Origin: an uncultured Clostridia bacterium
GTDB lineage: Bacteria; Bacillota; Clostridia; UBA1381
DNA length: 64,000 nucleotides
Direction of reading: 5' to 3'
Assembly (NCBI GenBank): GCA_947591315.1
Contig: CANQDD010000013.1
Location: 19,240 to 83,239 of the forward strand
Translations under genes and position numbers: made by a program
The notes under the pieces: generated by a model
Databases searched by the model: none
Told to the model about the DNA's origin: nothing
The model's input: the letters and a program-made list of their open reading frames with translations, nothing else
Shown here: piece by piece, positions 1-8,304 of the stretch
How the letters are laid out: each line of letters starts with the position of its first letter
Position numbering within the stretch: position 1 is the stretch's first letter

Positions 1-53
1 TGTTTGACGAGATGATTAACAACACGAAAAAATATTTGAAGATGTATTTCTGA
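1..53 (+). CDS. 3' end of an upstream gene (partial)
   Basis: The window opens inside a reading frame that ends FDEMINNTKKYLKMYF followed by TGA at 51-53. Only about 16 codons are visible, too few to name a family. The uxaC start follows after 14 bases with its own ribosome site (GGGAGG), so this gene is probably co-transcribed with the hexuronate genes and may belong to the same catabolic locus. That link is inference from spacing only. Confidence 0.6.
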   Translation, partial: FDEMINNTKKYLKMYF

Positions 54-67
54 TTGGGAGGATAAAT

Positions 68-1462
68 ATGAAACCGTTTATGGACAAGGACTTCATGCTT
101 TCAAACGACACCGCGAAAAAGCTCTACCACGATTACGCGGCGGATATGCCGATATTCGACTACCACTGCCACCTTTCCCCGCAGATGATGTACGAAGATA
201 AGCCGTTTAATAACATCACCGAGATTTTTCTCGGCGGCGACCATTACAAGTGGCGGTACATGCGCTCGAACGGCATTGACGAGGAATACATAACGGGCGG
301 CGCAAGCGATTACGATAAATTCAAATCGTTCTGCTCATGCCTGCAGTACGCCGTCGGCAATCCGCTCTACCACTGGACGCACCTCGAATTAAAGCGTTAC
401 TTCGGCGTTGAGGAAATCGTGACGGAAAAGACGTGCGACGCGATATGGGAAAAGTGCAACGCCGTTATCGGGGACACTAAAATGAGCCCGTCAACGCTCA
501 TAAATTCCTCGAATGTCGCGGTGATATGCACGACCGACGACCCTGCCGACAGCCTCGAATGGCACAAAAAGATAGCGGAAAAGGGACACATAAATGCAAA
601 GGTTTACCCTGCGTACCGCCCCGACTTCCTCATAAATATTGACAAGGACACGTTCCTGCCGTATGTGGAAAGACTTGCGAAGGTGTGCGGTAAGGAGATA
701 AAAACGTACGACGATTTAATTAGCGCGGCGTGCGAGCGCGCCGACTTTTTCCACGCCGCCGGCTGCCGCATAAGCGACCACGCGCTTGACGGCGTGCCGT
801 ACAACACGTCGCACAGTCCCTCGGACGTTTTCGATAAGGCAATGCGCGGAGAAACGGTAACAAAGGACGAAGCCGAGGCGTACAAGACAGGCGTGCTTAC
901 TGCTCTGGGCAAAAAGTACAAGGAGCTGGGCTGGGCGATGCAGCTTCATATCGGCGCGCTTCGCAACAACAATTCGCGTATGTTCAAAAAGCTCGGCGCG
1001 GACACGGGTTTTGACTCTATCGCCGATTACGGGATAGCGGCTGATTTAAGCGCGCTGCTGAACTCTATGGAGGAAAACGGCAACCTCCCAAAAACGATAC
1101 TTTACACGCTGAACCCGAAGGACAACTACGTCCTCGCGACAATGCTCGGCAACTTCCAGTCGAGCGAAACGGCGGGCAAGATACAGTTCGGCTCCGGCTG
1201 GTGGTTCAACGACCAGCGCGACGGCATGACGGAGCAGATGAAGGCGCTCGCGAACCTCGGCGCGCTGAGCCGCTTTGTCGGTATGCTCACCGATTCGCGC
1301 AGCTTCCTGTCGTACACGCGCCACGAGTATTTCAGACGCATAATGTGTAATCTGCTTGGCACGTGGGTCGAGAACGGCGAATTTCCGCAGGATTACGACA
1401 CACTCGGTAAGATCGTGCGGGATATTTGCTATAATAACGCGGTAAGGTATTTTGATATGTAA
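68..1462 (+). CDS. uxaC: Glucuronate/galacturonate isomerase (UxaC)
   Basis: Uronate isomerase converts D-glucuronate to D-fructuronate and D-galacturonate to D-tagaturonate, the first intracellular step of pectin-sugar use. The 464 residues match the usual family length. Visible family landmarks are FDYHCHLSP near residue 30 (metal-binding His pair of the amidohydrolase-like barrel), CTTDDPADSLEWH near 155, QLHIGALRNNN, SGWWFNDQRDGM and LTDSRSFLSYTRHEYFRR toward the end. The start follows GGGAGGATAAAT. It begins a run with uxaB and uxaA on the same strand, although a repeat-filled gap separates it from uxaB. Residues 135-138 (GDTK) are encoded by a copy of the GGGGACACTAAA repeat that recurs across this window. 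Confidence 0.95.
   Translation: MKPFMDKDFMLSNDTAKKLYHDYAADMPIFDYHCHLSPQMMYEDKPFNNITEIFLGGDHYKWRYMRSNGIDEEYITGGASDYDKFKSFCSCLQYAVGNPLYHWTHLELKRYFGVEEIVTEKTCDAIWEKCNAVIGDTKMSPSTLINSSNVAVICTTDDPADSLEWHKKIAEKGHINAKVYPAYRPDFLINIDKDTFLPYVERLAKVCGKEIKTYDDLISAACERADFFHAAGCRISDHALDGVPYNTSHSPSDVFDKAMRGETVTKDEAEAYKTGVLTALGKKYKELGWAMQLHIGALRNNNSRMFKKLGADTGFDSIADYGIAADLSALLNSMEENGNLPKTILYTLNPKDNYVLATMLGNFQSSETAGKIQFGSGWWFNDQRDGMTEQMKALANLGALSRFVGMLTDSRSFLSYTRHEYFRRIMCNLLGTWVENGEFPQDYDTLGKIVRDICYNNAVRYFDM
470..481 (+). repeat. GGGGACACTAAA repeat inside uxaC
   Basis: A single exact copy of the 12-bp repeat, in frame, read as Gly-Asp-Thr-Lys (uxaC residues 135-138). It lies just before the conserved CTTDDP segment, in a stretch where family members vary. 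Confidence 0.8.
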
Positions 1463-1489
1463 ATGAGGCGCAACGGCGGCAACGACACC

Positions 1490-1778
1490 GTAGGGGCGAC
1501 CCTCGCGGTCGCCCGTGCGTGAGGCCCCCTTGTCAAAGGGGGCTGTCACGCGTAGCGTGACTGGGGGATTCCTTTTTAATTTTTACAATGAATCCCTCCA
1601 CCGCCTTCGGCGGTCCCTTTTGTTACGGCATACGAGCAAAACTCTATGCCTACAACGCTAAAGCGTTGTTCACCTCCCTTTAACAAGGGAGGCTAACGGG
1701 CTGTCGAGGGCGCCAGCCCCTACGGCACACAATTTTACAATTACGGGTGTAGGGGACGGCGCCCCGACGTCCCGCATT
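1490..1778. repeat. Palindromic intergenic repeat, copy A (with extra insert)
   Basis: This fills most of the 360-base gap between uxaC and uxaB. It is built of short palindromes: CCCCCTTGTCAAAGGGGG, TCACGCGTAGCGTGA, CCACCGCCTTCGGCGG and CCTCCCTTTAACAAGGGAGG. It is flanked by CCTACGG- and GGCGCC-rich arms. The same modules in the same order occur at about 15.35 kb, and inverted at about 46.95 kb. Only this copy has an extra stretch (about 1620-1672, including a hairpin CAACGCTAAAGCGTTG) between the third and fourth palindromes. No coding potential is seen. Confidence 0.8.
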
Positions 1779-1822
1779 TGCTTAACAATAATCCACCCCA
1801 CCCAAAAAAGGAGAAAATAACC

Positions 1823-3190
1823 ATGGAACTACTAAAACGCACCCCATCACTCCCGAAGCACACGGAGCGTGTGCTGCAATTCGGCGAAGGCAACTTCCTT
1901 CGCGGCTTTGTCGACTGGATGATCGACCGTCTCAACAAGGAAAACGGCGGCGACTACGGCGTTGTTGTGGCGCAGCCGCTCCCGCAGGGACTAAGCGATA
2001 TGATAAACGCGCAGGACGGACTTTACACGCTCTACCTGCGCGGACTGCTCGATGGAAAAGCAACGGAGGAAACTCGCGTCGTTGACTGCGTGACGCGCTG
2101 CATTAACCCGTACGAGCAGACGGACGTATTTTTAGAGTGCGCTCTAAATCCCGACCTCCGATTTATCGTGTCGAATACCACCGAGGCGGGTATCGAGTAC
2201 AGACAGGGCGACAGCGCGGACGACTTTAACGGCACAACGTTCCCCGGACGGCTCGCGATGTTTATGAAAAAGCGTTTCGATGCGGGACTTAGCGGCTTTG
2301 TGCTGCTGCCGTGCGAGCTTATAGACAAAAACGGCGACAACCTCAAGGAGTGCGTTTTAAAATACGCGTCCGACTGGGGCTACGGCGATGCGTTCGTAAA
2401 ATGGGTGAACGAGGAAAACCACTTCACGAACACGCTCGTTGACAGAATTGTGACCGGCTATCCGCGCGACACGGCGGCGGAAATGGAAAAGAGCTACGGC
2501 TACCGCGACAACGTTATAGACACCGCCGAAATATTCCACCTGTGGGTAATAGAGGGCGACAAAAAGTACGCGGAGGAAATCCCGTTTCACAAGATAGGTC
2601 TCAACGTGCTGTGGACGGACGACGTTACGCCGTACAAAAAGCGCAAGGTTCGCATTTTAAACGGCGCGCACACTATGTCGGTGCTCGCGGCGCGGCTCAT
2701 GGGGCTTGAAACGGTCGGCGAAATGATGAACGACGAGGACACGTACAAATTCGTTCACGACGGCATATTCGAGGAAATCATACCGACGCTCGACCTCCCG
2801 AAAGAGGAGCTTTGCGCGTTCGCAAACGACGTGATCGAGCGCTTCAAAAACCCGTTCATAAAGCACTACCTTTTGAGTATTGCCTTAAATTCCGTATCGA
2901 AATTCAAGGTGCGCGTGCTGCCGAGCATACAGGAGTATATCAAGCGGTTCGGCAAAGAACCGAAGCGGCTCGTGTTCGCGCTTGCCGCGCTCATAATGTT
3001 CTACCGCACCGACGAGGCGAACGACGACGCGGAAATCACATCGTTTATGAAGTCGGCGACGGCGGCGGAAATATTAAAGCGCGCCGATTACTGGGGCGAG
3101 GATCTGACGTGCCTTCTGCCGAGCGTGGAAAAGTACATCGCCGAAATGGAAGCAAAGGGCGTCCGTGAAGCGTTAAAGGAAATATTGTAA
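1823..3190 (+). CDS. uxaB: Tagaturonate reductase (UxaB)
   Basis: NADH-dependent tagaturonate reductase (altronate oxidoreductase) turns D-tagaturonate into D-altronate. The 455 residues belong to the mannitol dehydrogenase/UxaB family: VLQFGEGNFLRGFVDWM near the N-terminus is the nucleotide-binding start, IVSNTTEAGIEY and LLPCELIDKNGDNL follow, and KRKVRILNGAHTMS carries the catalytic-lysine region. The ATG at 1823 follows AAAAGGAG. An in-frame upstream start at 1778 would add 15 residues but lacks a comparable ribosome site. The stop overlaps the uxaA start by one base (TAATG), so the two are translationally coupled. Confidence 0.93.
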   Translation: MELLKRTPSLPKHTERVLQFGEGNFLRGFVDWMIDRLNKENGGDYGVVVAQPLPQGLSDMINAQDGLYTLYLRGLLDGKATEETRVVDCVTRCINPYEQTDVFLECALNPDLRFIVSNTTEAGIEYRQGDSADDFNGTTFPGRLAMFMKKRFDAGLSGFVLLPCELIDKNGDNLKECVLKYASDWGYGDAFVKWVNEENHFTNTLVDRIVTGYPRDTAAEMEKSYGYRDNVIDTAEIFHLWVIEGDKKYAEEIPFHKIGLNVLWTDDVTPYKKRKVRILNGAHTMSVLAARLMGLETVGEMMNDEDTYKFVHDGIFEEIIPTLDLPKEELCAFANDVIERFKNPFIKHYLLSIALNSVSKFKVRVLPSIQEYIKRFGKEPKRLVFALAALIMFYRTDEANDDAEITSFMKSATAAEILKRADYWGEDLTCLLPSVEKYIAEMEAKGVREALKEIL

Positions 3191-4602
3191 TGAGAACTCT
3201 GAAAATAAACAAAAACGACAACGTAGCCGTAATGCTCGACGGCGAATTGCAGGGACACAAAACCGCGCTTCGCGACATAAAAAAGGGCGGGGATATTATA
3301 AAATACGGCTACAGTATAGGTCACGCCGCGTGCGATATAAAAAAGGGCGAGCACGTCCACACGCACAACGTGAAAACCAACCTTGAGGGGACACTAAAAT
3401 ATACGTACGCGCCGAAGCTGGGGACACTAAAACCGAGGGACACTAAAACCTTCTTCGGCTACCGCAGAAAAAACGGCAGCGTCGGCATACGCAACGAAAT
3501 CTGGATCGTAAACACCGTCGGCTGCGTTAACAAAACCTCGGAAATACTCGCGCGCGAGGCGAATAAAAAATACGCGGGCGAGTGCGACGGCATATTTAAT
3601 TTCGTTCACCCGTTCGGCTGCTCGCAGCTCGGCGACGACCAGAAAACGACGCAGGCGGTCTTGAAGGGTCTTGTGAACCACCCCAACGCCGCCGGAGTGC
3701 TTGTGCTCGGCTTGGGCTGCGAAAACAACAACATACCCGTGTTCCGAGAAGTGCTCGGCGAGACGGACGATGAGCGCGTAAAATTCATGTCGGCGCAGGA
3801 TTACGACGATGAGATTGAAAAAGGACTTGAGCTTATCGGCGAGCTTGTGGAGTATTCAAAAAAATTCAAACGCGAGGAATGTGGCGCGGACGAGCTTGTG
3901 ATAGGCTTAAAATGCGGCGGCAGCGACGGTTTTTCGGGTCTTACCGCGAACCCCCTTATAGGACGCGCGTCCGACGCGCTTATCGCTATGGGCGCGAGCA
4001 CGGTTCTGACGGAGGTGCCCGAGATGTTCGGCGCGGAAACGATTCTTATGAACCGCTGCGTCAACGAGAAGGTTTTCGACAAAACAGTACACCTCATAAA
4101 CGACTTCAAGGACTACTTCACGCGTCACGGACAGGTCGTGTACGAGAATCCGTCGCCCGGCAACAAAAAGGGCGGCATAACGACGCTTGAGGACAAGTCG
4201 CTCGGCTGCGTGCAAAAGTCGGGCAGCGCGAACGTGGCTGACGTTATAGGTATAGGCGAGCACGTCAAAAACAAGGGACTTAACCTTCTGACGGGACCCG
4301 GCAACGACATTGTAGCCGTCACGAACCTCACCGCGTCGGGCTGTCACATGATTTTGTTCTCGACGGGACGCGGCACACCTGTGGGCGCGCCCGTGCCGAC
4401 GGTGAAGGTCGCGACCAACACTCCGCTCGCGGAGAAAAAGCCGCACTGGATAGATTTTAACGCCGGCCCGATTATCGACGGTGCGGATCTCACGGAGGAA
4501 TTTGTGAATTACATACTCTCCGTTGCAAGCGGCGAAAAGACGAATAACGAGAAAAACGGTTACCGCGAAATTTCGATTTTCAAGGACGGGGTAACTTTAT
4601 AA
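3190..4602 (+). CDS. uxaA: Altronate dehydratase (UxaA)
   Basis: Altronate dehydratase removes water from D-altronate to give 2-keto-3-deoxygluconate, the third step of galacturonate breakdown. The 470 residues hold an N-terminal SAF domain (about 1-65, ending GEHVHTHNVKTNL) and a C-terminal dehydratase domain with NTVGCVN, HPFGCSQLG, GLKCGGSDGFSG, TASGCHMILFSTGRGTP and conserved cysteines. The linker between them (residues about 66-86, reading EGTLK, LGTLK, RDTK) is made of three copies of the GGGGACACTAAA repeat in two reading frames. That looks like insertion in a tolerant spot rather than damage, because both domains are complete. Confidence 0.95.
   Translation: MRTLKINKNDNVAVMLDGELQGHKTALRDIKKGGDIIKYGYSIGHAACDIKKGEHVHTHNVKTNLEGTLKYTYAPKLGTLKPRDTKTFFGYRRKNGSVGIRNEIWIVNTVGCVNKTSEILAREANKKYAGECDGIFNFVHPFGCSQLGDDQKTTQAVLKGLVNHPNAAGVLVLGLGCENNNIPVFREVLGETDDERVKFMSAQDYDDEIEKGLELIGELVEYSKKFKREECGADELVIGLKCGGSDGFSGLTANPLIGRASDALIAMGASTVLTEVPEMFGAETILMNRCVNEKVFDKTVHLINDFKDYFTRHGQVVYENPSPGNKKGGITTLEDKSLGCVQKSGSANVADVIGIGEHVKNKGLNLLTGPGNDIVAVTNLTASGCHMILFSTGRGTPVGAPVPTVKVATNTPLAEKKPHWIDFNAGPIIDGADLTEEFVNYILSVASGEKTNNEKNGYREISIFKDGVTL
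3387..3447 (+). repeat. Three GGGGACACTAAA copies inside the uxaA linker
   Basis: Copies begin at 3387, 3420 and 3436; the third has AGGGACACTAAA. The first two are read in the frame Gly-Thr-Leu-Lys, the third as Arg-Asp-Thr-Lys. The reading frame of uxaA is kept. Confidence 0.85.
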
Positions 4603-4634
4603 TAAATGCTCCGAGCGGCAGTGAACCACACGCC

Positions 4635-4698
4635 GAGGGACACTAAAATACGGGGACACTAAAGCTTGGGGGACACTAAAATAAAGGGGGACACTAAA
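4635..4698 (+). repeat. Four GGGGACACTAAA copies upstream of a zinc-ribbon gene
   Basis: Four near-exact direct copies at about 17-base spacing (starting about 4636, 4652, 4669 and 4687). The last runs straight into the ATG of the next gene, so its G-run doubles as a plausible Shine-Dalgarno site (AAGGGGG, about 8 bases before ATG). No other structure is seen between uxaA and this gene. Confidence 0.85.
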
Positions 4699-5541
4699 AT
4701 GATATGCAAGCACTGCGGCGCGCAGATACCCGATGATTCGGCGTTCTGCTCAAATTGCGGGAACATGGTTGAAAACGAGGACGTGCAGCCACGCGTACAG
4801 TCGGGCTACTGCACGAATTGCGGCGCGCCGATTTACGAGGGCAGCACGGTGTGCGAAACGTGCGGACAGAGGCTCGACCTGTCATACAATAACGCAAATA
4901 ACGGCTACAATGCTTACAATGACACAAATCCGCAGTACGAAACGCGGACGGGAATGAATTACGCCGCTCCGAACGGCGGGAACGGCAGCTCAAGGACGAC
5001 GGTAATTGTGATAATCGCGGTAATCGTTGTGGCGCTTGCAGCCGGAACTGCGGCTTTCTTCCTGTTCAGGGATAATTTCATTCCACCGAAGGAGGACAAT
5101 TCCCAAACCACTCTGGTCAAGGAGCAGAAAAAGAATGAAAAAACTCCCGAACCCGCTGCGACGCCCGCGCCCGAAAAGACGCGCGAACCCGCTCCTACTG
5201 TGCCGCCCGTTCCAACCACGCCTCCGGCACAATCGGCGCGGAGTGAAGTAAACACAAATCCCGGAAATAATGAATACATGTACGCGAGCAATATAAAGGT
5301 ATTGTCGCAGAGCGACCTTTCAAGTCTCACGCAGGCGGAGACGCGTCTGCTCCTGAACGAGATTTACGCCCGCCACGGCTACATATTCCAAACGAGGGAG
5401 TACAGCGATTACTTCTCAAGGAAAGCGTGGTACACGCCGAGATACACGTCCCAAAGCGACGCGGAATCGCAGTTTAACGATATAGAGCTTCAAAACAAAA
5501 ATATAATATCAAATTACGAAAAATCAAAAGGCTGGAGATAA
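4699..5541 (+). CDS. Zinc-ribbon membrane protein with C-terminal YARHG domain
   Basis: A 280-residue protein of unknown job. Two zinc ribbons open it (CKHCG...CSNCG and CTNCG...CETCG), followed by an Asn/Tyr-rich stretch and one membrane helix (about residues 100-125, rich in Val/Ile/Ala). A Pro/Thr/Glu-rich external linker comes next. The last 80 residues form a YARHG-type domain (LLLNEIYARHGYIF, then YFSRKAWYTP). This layout suggests a cytosolic metal-binding head and an extracytoplasmic YARHG domain. I chose the ATG before ICKHCG. Extending to an upstream TTG would only translate the repeat array. It is probably a separate unit from uxaA. Confidence 0.85.
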   Translation: MICKHCGAQIPDDSAFCSNCGNMVENEDVQPRVQSGYCTNCGAPIYEGSTVCETCGQRLDLSYNNANNGYNAYNDTNPQYETRTGMNYAAPNGGNGSSRTTVIVIIAVIVVALAAGTAAFFLFRDNFIPPKEDNSQTTLVKEQKKNEKTPEPAATPAPEKTREPAPTVPPVPTTPPAQSARSEVNTNPGNNEYMYASNIKVLSQSDLSSLTQAETRLLLNEIYARHGYIFQTREYSDYFSRKAWYTPRYTSQSDAESQFNDIELQNKNIISNYEKSKGWR

Positions 5542-5578
5542 AAAAATACCGACCGCTTACGCGGACGGTATTTTTTTT
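5541..5578. terminator. Bidirectional intrinsic terminator
   Basis: A GC-rich hairpin around CCGCTTACGCGG is flanked by A-run and T-run (eight T). It works on both strands between convergent genes. The stop codon of the minus-strand flippase lies inside the stem. Confidence 0.85.
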
Positions 5579-7041
5579 ATGTCTTTTCTTACGCCGAGGA
5601 ACCATACCGACGGAGCGTAAACCGCGGTAAGGATAAGCGCGGACGCGGCGATGTGCAAAATATCCGATTCGGTAAACGCGTGCAGAAAGATTGCGCACGC
5701 TGACGGCAGAATAAACGCCGGAACGAGCTTTAAAAGCTCCGTCCAAAAACGCTTCATATTAAGTCCGACGCGCGTGTGGTTATATACATTCATTATCACG
5801 ATATTTCCCGTAACAAGGCACGCGCACGTTCCGACGGCGCAGCCGACCGCGCCGAGCCGCATCGAAAGCGGAATACTTACGGCAATGTTGACCGCCGCGA
5901 TAAGTATGTATAAAACGCTCCTGAAACGGTGCATATCCTTCGCCCGCTGAATCTCAATCGCGATAGACTGCGTTGACGTTATTAGGAGCGGCGTTATGAG
6001 TACCATCGCGGTGTAGTAGGGGACGTCGCTGTCAAGTCCCGACCATACGCGCATAAACGGCTTGCCGACCGCGACGAGCATGAGGAAAATGTAACCCATG
6101 ACTGCAAGCTGCAGCCTGCCGAACCGCGCGAACAGCTTATCAAGAAGCGGCGCGGCGCGTTTGTTTACGGCTATCCTGTACGCCTTCGGCGCGAACAGCG
6201 ACGAAAGCGCGTAGGAAAACGTCAGGAAATACGTGTTAAACTGCATACCGAGCGAGTAAAGCGTCACCTCGTCCGAGCCGCTCACTATGCCGAGAATGGT
6301 GTTTCCGGCGTTCCAGTTTACCTGGTCGGAAACGATATTCAAAAAAACGAAAAACGAAAAGCCGCACAGCTTCTTAAAAAGCGCGGTGTCAAAGCTGAGG
6401 CTGAACTCCATGCGCAGCTTTTTAATGCAGTAAAAGCCGCTTACCGTAAGCTTTATAAACGTGATAAGCGTCATGCACACGGCGACCGCCGCGCTGCCCT
6501 TGCCGATTAAAAGCAGCGGAAACGTCAGCATCGGGTTTAGGAACGCCGTCAGTATCACGAGCGCTTTCTGGAACGTGAACCGCTCGTGCGCCGTGATGTA
6601 CGCGTCGAACACGCTGCACGGGAACGAAAGCGCGAGATTTACCGTCATAATTCCGAGCAGCAGCCTTAAACGCTCCGTTTCAGCCGCGCTCATCGACGCG
6701 GAGAATATAAGGTCGGAGCACGCAGTCACGGTAAAGCCCGCCAAAAGCGCGATAAGCGACACGGCGGTGAATATTGCCGCGTACATTCCGTTCAGGGACG
6801 CTATTGCTTTTTTGTCGCCGCGCGCGCGGTAAGACGAGTAAAATCTTAAATACGAGCCGGAAAAGCCGAAGCTCAAAATGCCGAGATGCGCTATCGCGCT
6901 CATCGCGATCTGTAAAAGCCCGTAATCGCTCTGACCGAGAAGCCGCAGCATTACGGGCGTGTAAACGATGCTTATAACGCTTTGCACGCCGATTGACACG
7001 TATGAAAGAACAAAGCCGGATTTAACGTGGGAATTTTTCAT
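5557..7041 (-). CDS. Polysaccharide flippase (Wzx/MATE-like)
   Basis: A 494-residue integral membrane protein of the polysaccharide-exporter/oligosaccharide-flippase superfamily, expected to move lipid-linked sugar units across the membrane. The N-terminal SYVSIGVQSVISIVYTPVMLRLLGQSDYGLLQIAMS is typical of Wzx, and about 12-14 hydrophobic helices follow. The ATG is preceded by GAGGAGAAA and overlaps the stop of the upstream glycosyltransferase by four bases (ATGA), so the two are coupled. It sits beside glycosyltransferases and a pyruvyl transferase, which supports a role in surface polysaccharide assembly. The substrate cannot be told. Confidence 0.88.
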   Translation of the reverse strand: MKNSHVKSGFVLSYVSIGVQSVISIVYTPVMLRLLGQSDYGLLQIAMSAIAHLGILSFGFSGSYLRFYSSYRARGDKKAIASLNGMYAAIFTAVSLIALLAGFTVTACSDLIFSASMSAAETERLRLLLGIMTVNLALSFPCSVFDAYITAHERFTFQKALVILTAFLNPMLTFPLLLIGKGSAAVAVCMTLITFIKLTVSGFYCIKKLRMEFSLSFDTALFKKLCGFSFFVFLNIVSDQVNWNAGNTILGIVSGSDEVTLYSLGMQFNTYFLTFSYALSSLFAPKAYRIAVNKRAAPLLDKLFARFGRLQLAVMGYIFLMLVAVGKPFMRVWSGLDSDVPYYTAMVLITPLLITSTQSIAIEIQRAKDMHRFRSVLYILIAAVNIAVSIPLSMRLGAVGCAVGTCACLVTGNIVIMNVYNHTRVGLNMKRFWTELLKLVPAFILPSACAIFLHAFTESDILHIAASALILTAVYAPSVWFLGVRKDIKKIPSA

Positions 7042-8084
7042 TTTCTCCTCCCGCAAAGCCTTTGCACAAACTTTGTTATATATACGCAGACAACGAGCGA
7101 CAGCGGCTTTGAACGCTTCAGAAGATTGAAGTAAAGCCTGTGGTGAAACTCGGAAATATCGAGGTCGTCCGCGAAGCCCTCGCGCCGCGTAAATTCGCAA
7201 ATCTTACGTATATTGCCGAGCTTTTCGCGGAACGTAAGACCGCTCCGAGGTTTAAGCTCGTTGCTCACACTCGTCTTTACAAGGTACGCGTAGTAGTAGT
7301 CGAGCTGCTTCGCGTAAGGCGACGACGCGATATCCGACGCGGAAAAGAAACTGTAAAGCGTCTTGAACCGCTCAAAGTACATGCTGTCATACGCCGTCGT
7401 CATGGAGTTTTCGGAGCGGCGGTAGTGGTAGAGCGACATATCCTTTATAAAGTAAACGCTTTCGCAGCTTAAAAGATACGGGTACACGCACGCCGCGTCC
7501 TCACCCGTTTTAATACGCGCGTCAACAGCCGACTGGTGCTTTATGAGTTTTTCGCGCTTGTAGAGCTTGTTCCAAATGACGGGGTACACGCCGAACTCGT
7601 AAAACTGTCCCGCGTAAATCATATTCGGGAAAATTTTCTCCTTAAGCTTTTCGTGGTCGTAATAGCCGCCGTCAAGGTCGGCACGCGTACCGCCTGACGA
7701 GAGCGGCAGAGCCTTGCTTTCATGCACTATATCGCACATTACGAGGTCGCAGCCGTACTCTCTCATGTAATGCACCATTTTCTCGTACATATCCTTTTCT
7801 ATCCAGTCGTCGCCGTCAACGTAACCGGCGTACAATCCCTTAGCCGCCGCGACGCCCGCCTTGCGCGCACTGACAACGCCGCCGTTTTCCTTGTGTATGA
7901 CCTTTATGCGGCTGTCACGCTTCACGTATTCGTCGCATATTTCGCCGCTGCCGTCGTCCGATCCGTCGTCAACAAGTATAAGCTCAAAATCGGTAAAGGA
8001 CTGCGCGAGAATGCTTTCGATGCAGTCTTTGAGATAGCCGCACACGTTGTATACGGGTACGATGATGCTGAGCGTGACTTCCAT
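7038..8084 (-). CDS. Family-2 glycosyltransferase
   Basis: A 348-residue GT-A glycosyltransferase likely to add a sugar to a lipid-linked glycan on the inner face of the membrane. The first 110 residues show the GT2 signature: LSIIVPVYNV, LKDCIESILAQSFTDFELILVDDGSDDGS and YAGYVDGDDWIEKDMYEKM (the DGDD metal/nucleotide motif). The start has a strong AAAGGAGG eight bases upstream. It is transcribed divergently from another GT2 gene, with a hairpin array between them, and is coupled to the flippase downstream. Confidence 0.9.
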   Translation of the reverse strand: MEVTLSIIVPVYNVCGYLKDCIESILAQSFTDFELILVDDGSDDGSGEICDEYVKRDSRIKVIHKENGGVVSARKAGVAAAKGLYAGYVDGDDWIEKDMYEKMVHYMREYGCDLVMCDIVHESKALPLSSGGTRADLDGGYYDHEKLKEKIFPNMIYAGQFYEFGVYPVIWNKLYKREKLIKHQSAVDARIKTGEDAACVYPYLLSCESVYFIKDMSLYHYRRSENSMTTAYDSMYFERFKTLYSFFSASDIASSPYAKQLDYYYAYLVKTSVSNELKPRSGLTFREKLGNIRKICEFTRREGFADDLDISEFHHRLYFNLLKRSKPLSLVVCVYITKFVQRLCGRRK

Positions 8085-8120
8085 TCGCGCGTCCTCCTTT
8101 AACATAATTATACATAATAA

Positions 8121-8149
8121 AGTATATCATAAAGTTTGATACCAGTCAA
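8121..8149 (-). promoter_or_regulatory. Sigma-A promoter for the minus-strand glycosyltransferase
   Basis: On the minus strand TTGACT, a 17-base spacer, then TATACT, about 40 bases upstream of the ribosome site. Confidence 0.7.
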
Positions 8150-8154
8150 TAAGA

Positions 8155-8237
8155 CCGTGATTATTTCACGGTAAGACCGCGAAAAGTTCGCGGTAAGACC
8201 GTGATTATTTCGCGGTAAGACCGCGAATTTTTCGCGG
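8155..8237. repeat. Tandem array of four 17-bp palindromes
   Basis: Four units at an exact 22-base period: CCGTGATTATTTCACGG, CCGCGAAAAGTTCGCGG, CCGTGATTATTTCGCGG and CCGCGAATTTTTCGCGG, each separated by TAAGA. Each unit can form a 6-bp-stem hairpin on either strand. Stem positions co-vary between units (TGA/TCA against CGA/TCG), so pairing seems to be preserved. The array lies between two divergent promoters. Confidence 0.9.
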
Positions 8238-8244
8238 CTGTGTA

Positions 8245-8273
8245 TTGAATTTCACGCCGCAAAATGGTAAAAT
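8245..8273 (+). promoter_or_regulatory. Sigma-A promoter for the plus-strand glycosyltransferase operon
   Basis: TTGAAT, 17-base spacer, TAAAAT, immediately after the hairpin array and about 30 bases before the start codon. Confidence 0.65.
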
Positions 8274-8304
8274 AAAATAAGATGATGTGAAGGAGGCGGA
8301 AGGC

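Noticed and set aside
3907..4446. Minus-strand frame inside uxaA
   Set aside because: Shadow frame of a fully conserved enzyme; composition is typical of antisense translation.
4666..4698. TTG start extending the zinc-ribbon gene
   Set aside because: It would only translate repeat DNA (GDTK twice) before the conserved zinc-ribbon start.
8155..8237. CRISPR array
   Set aside because: The period is 22 bases with 5-base constant spacers and palindromic units; there are no unique spacers and no cas genes.
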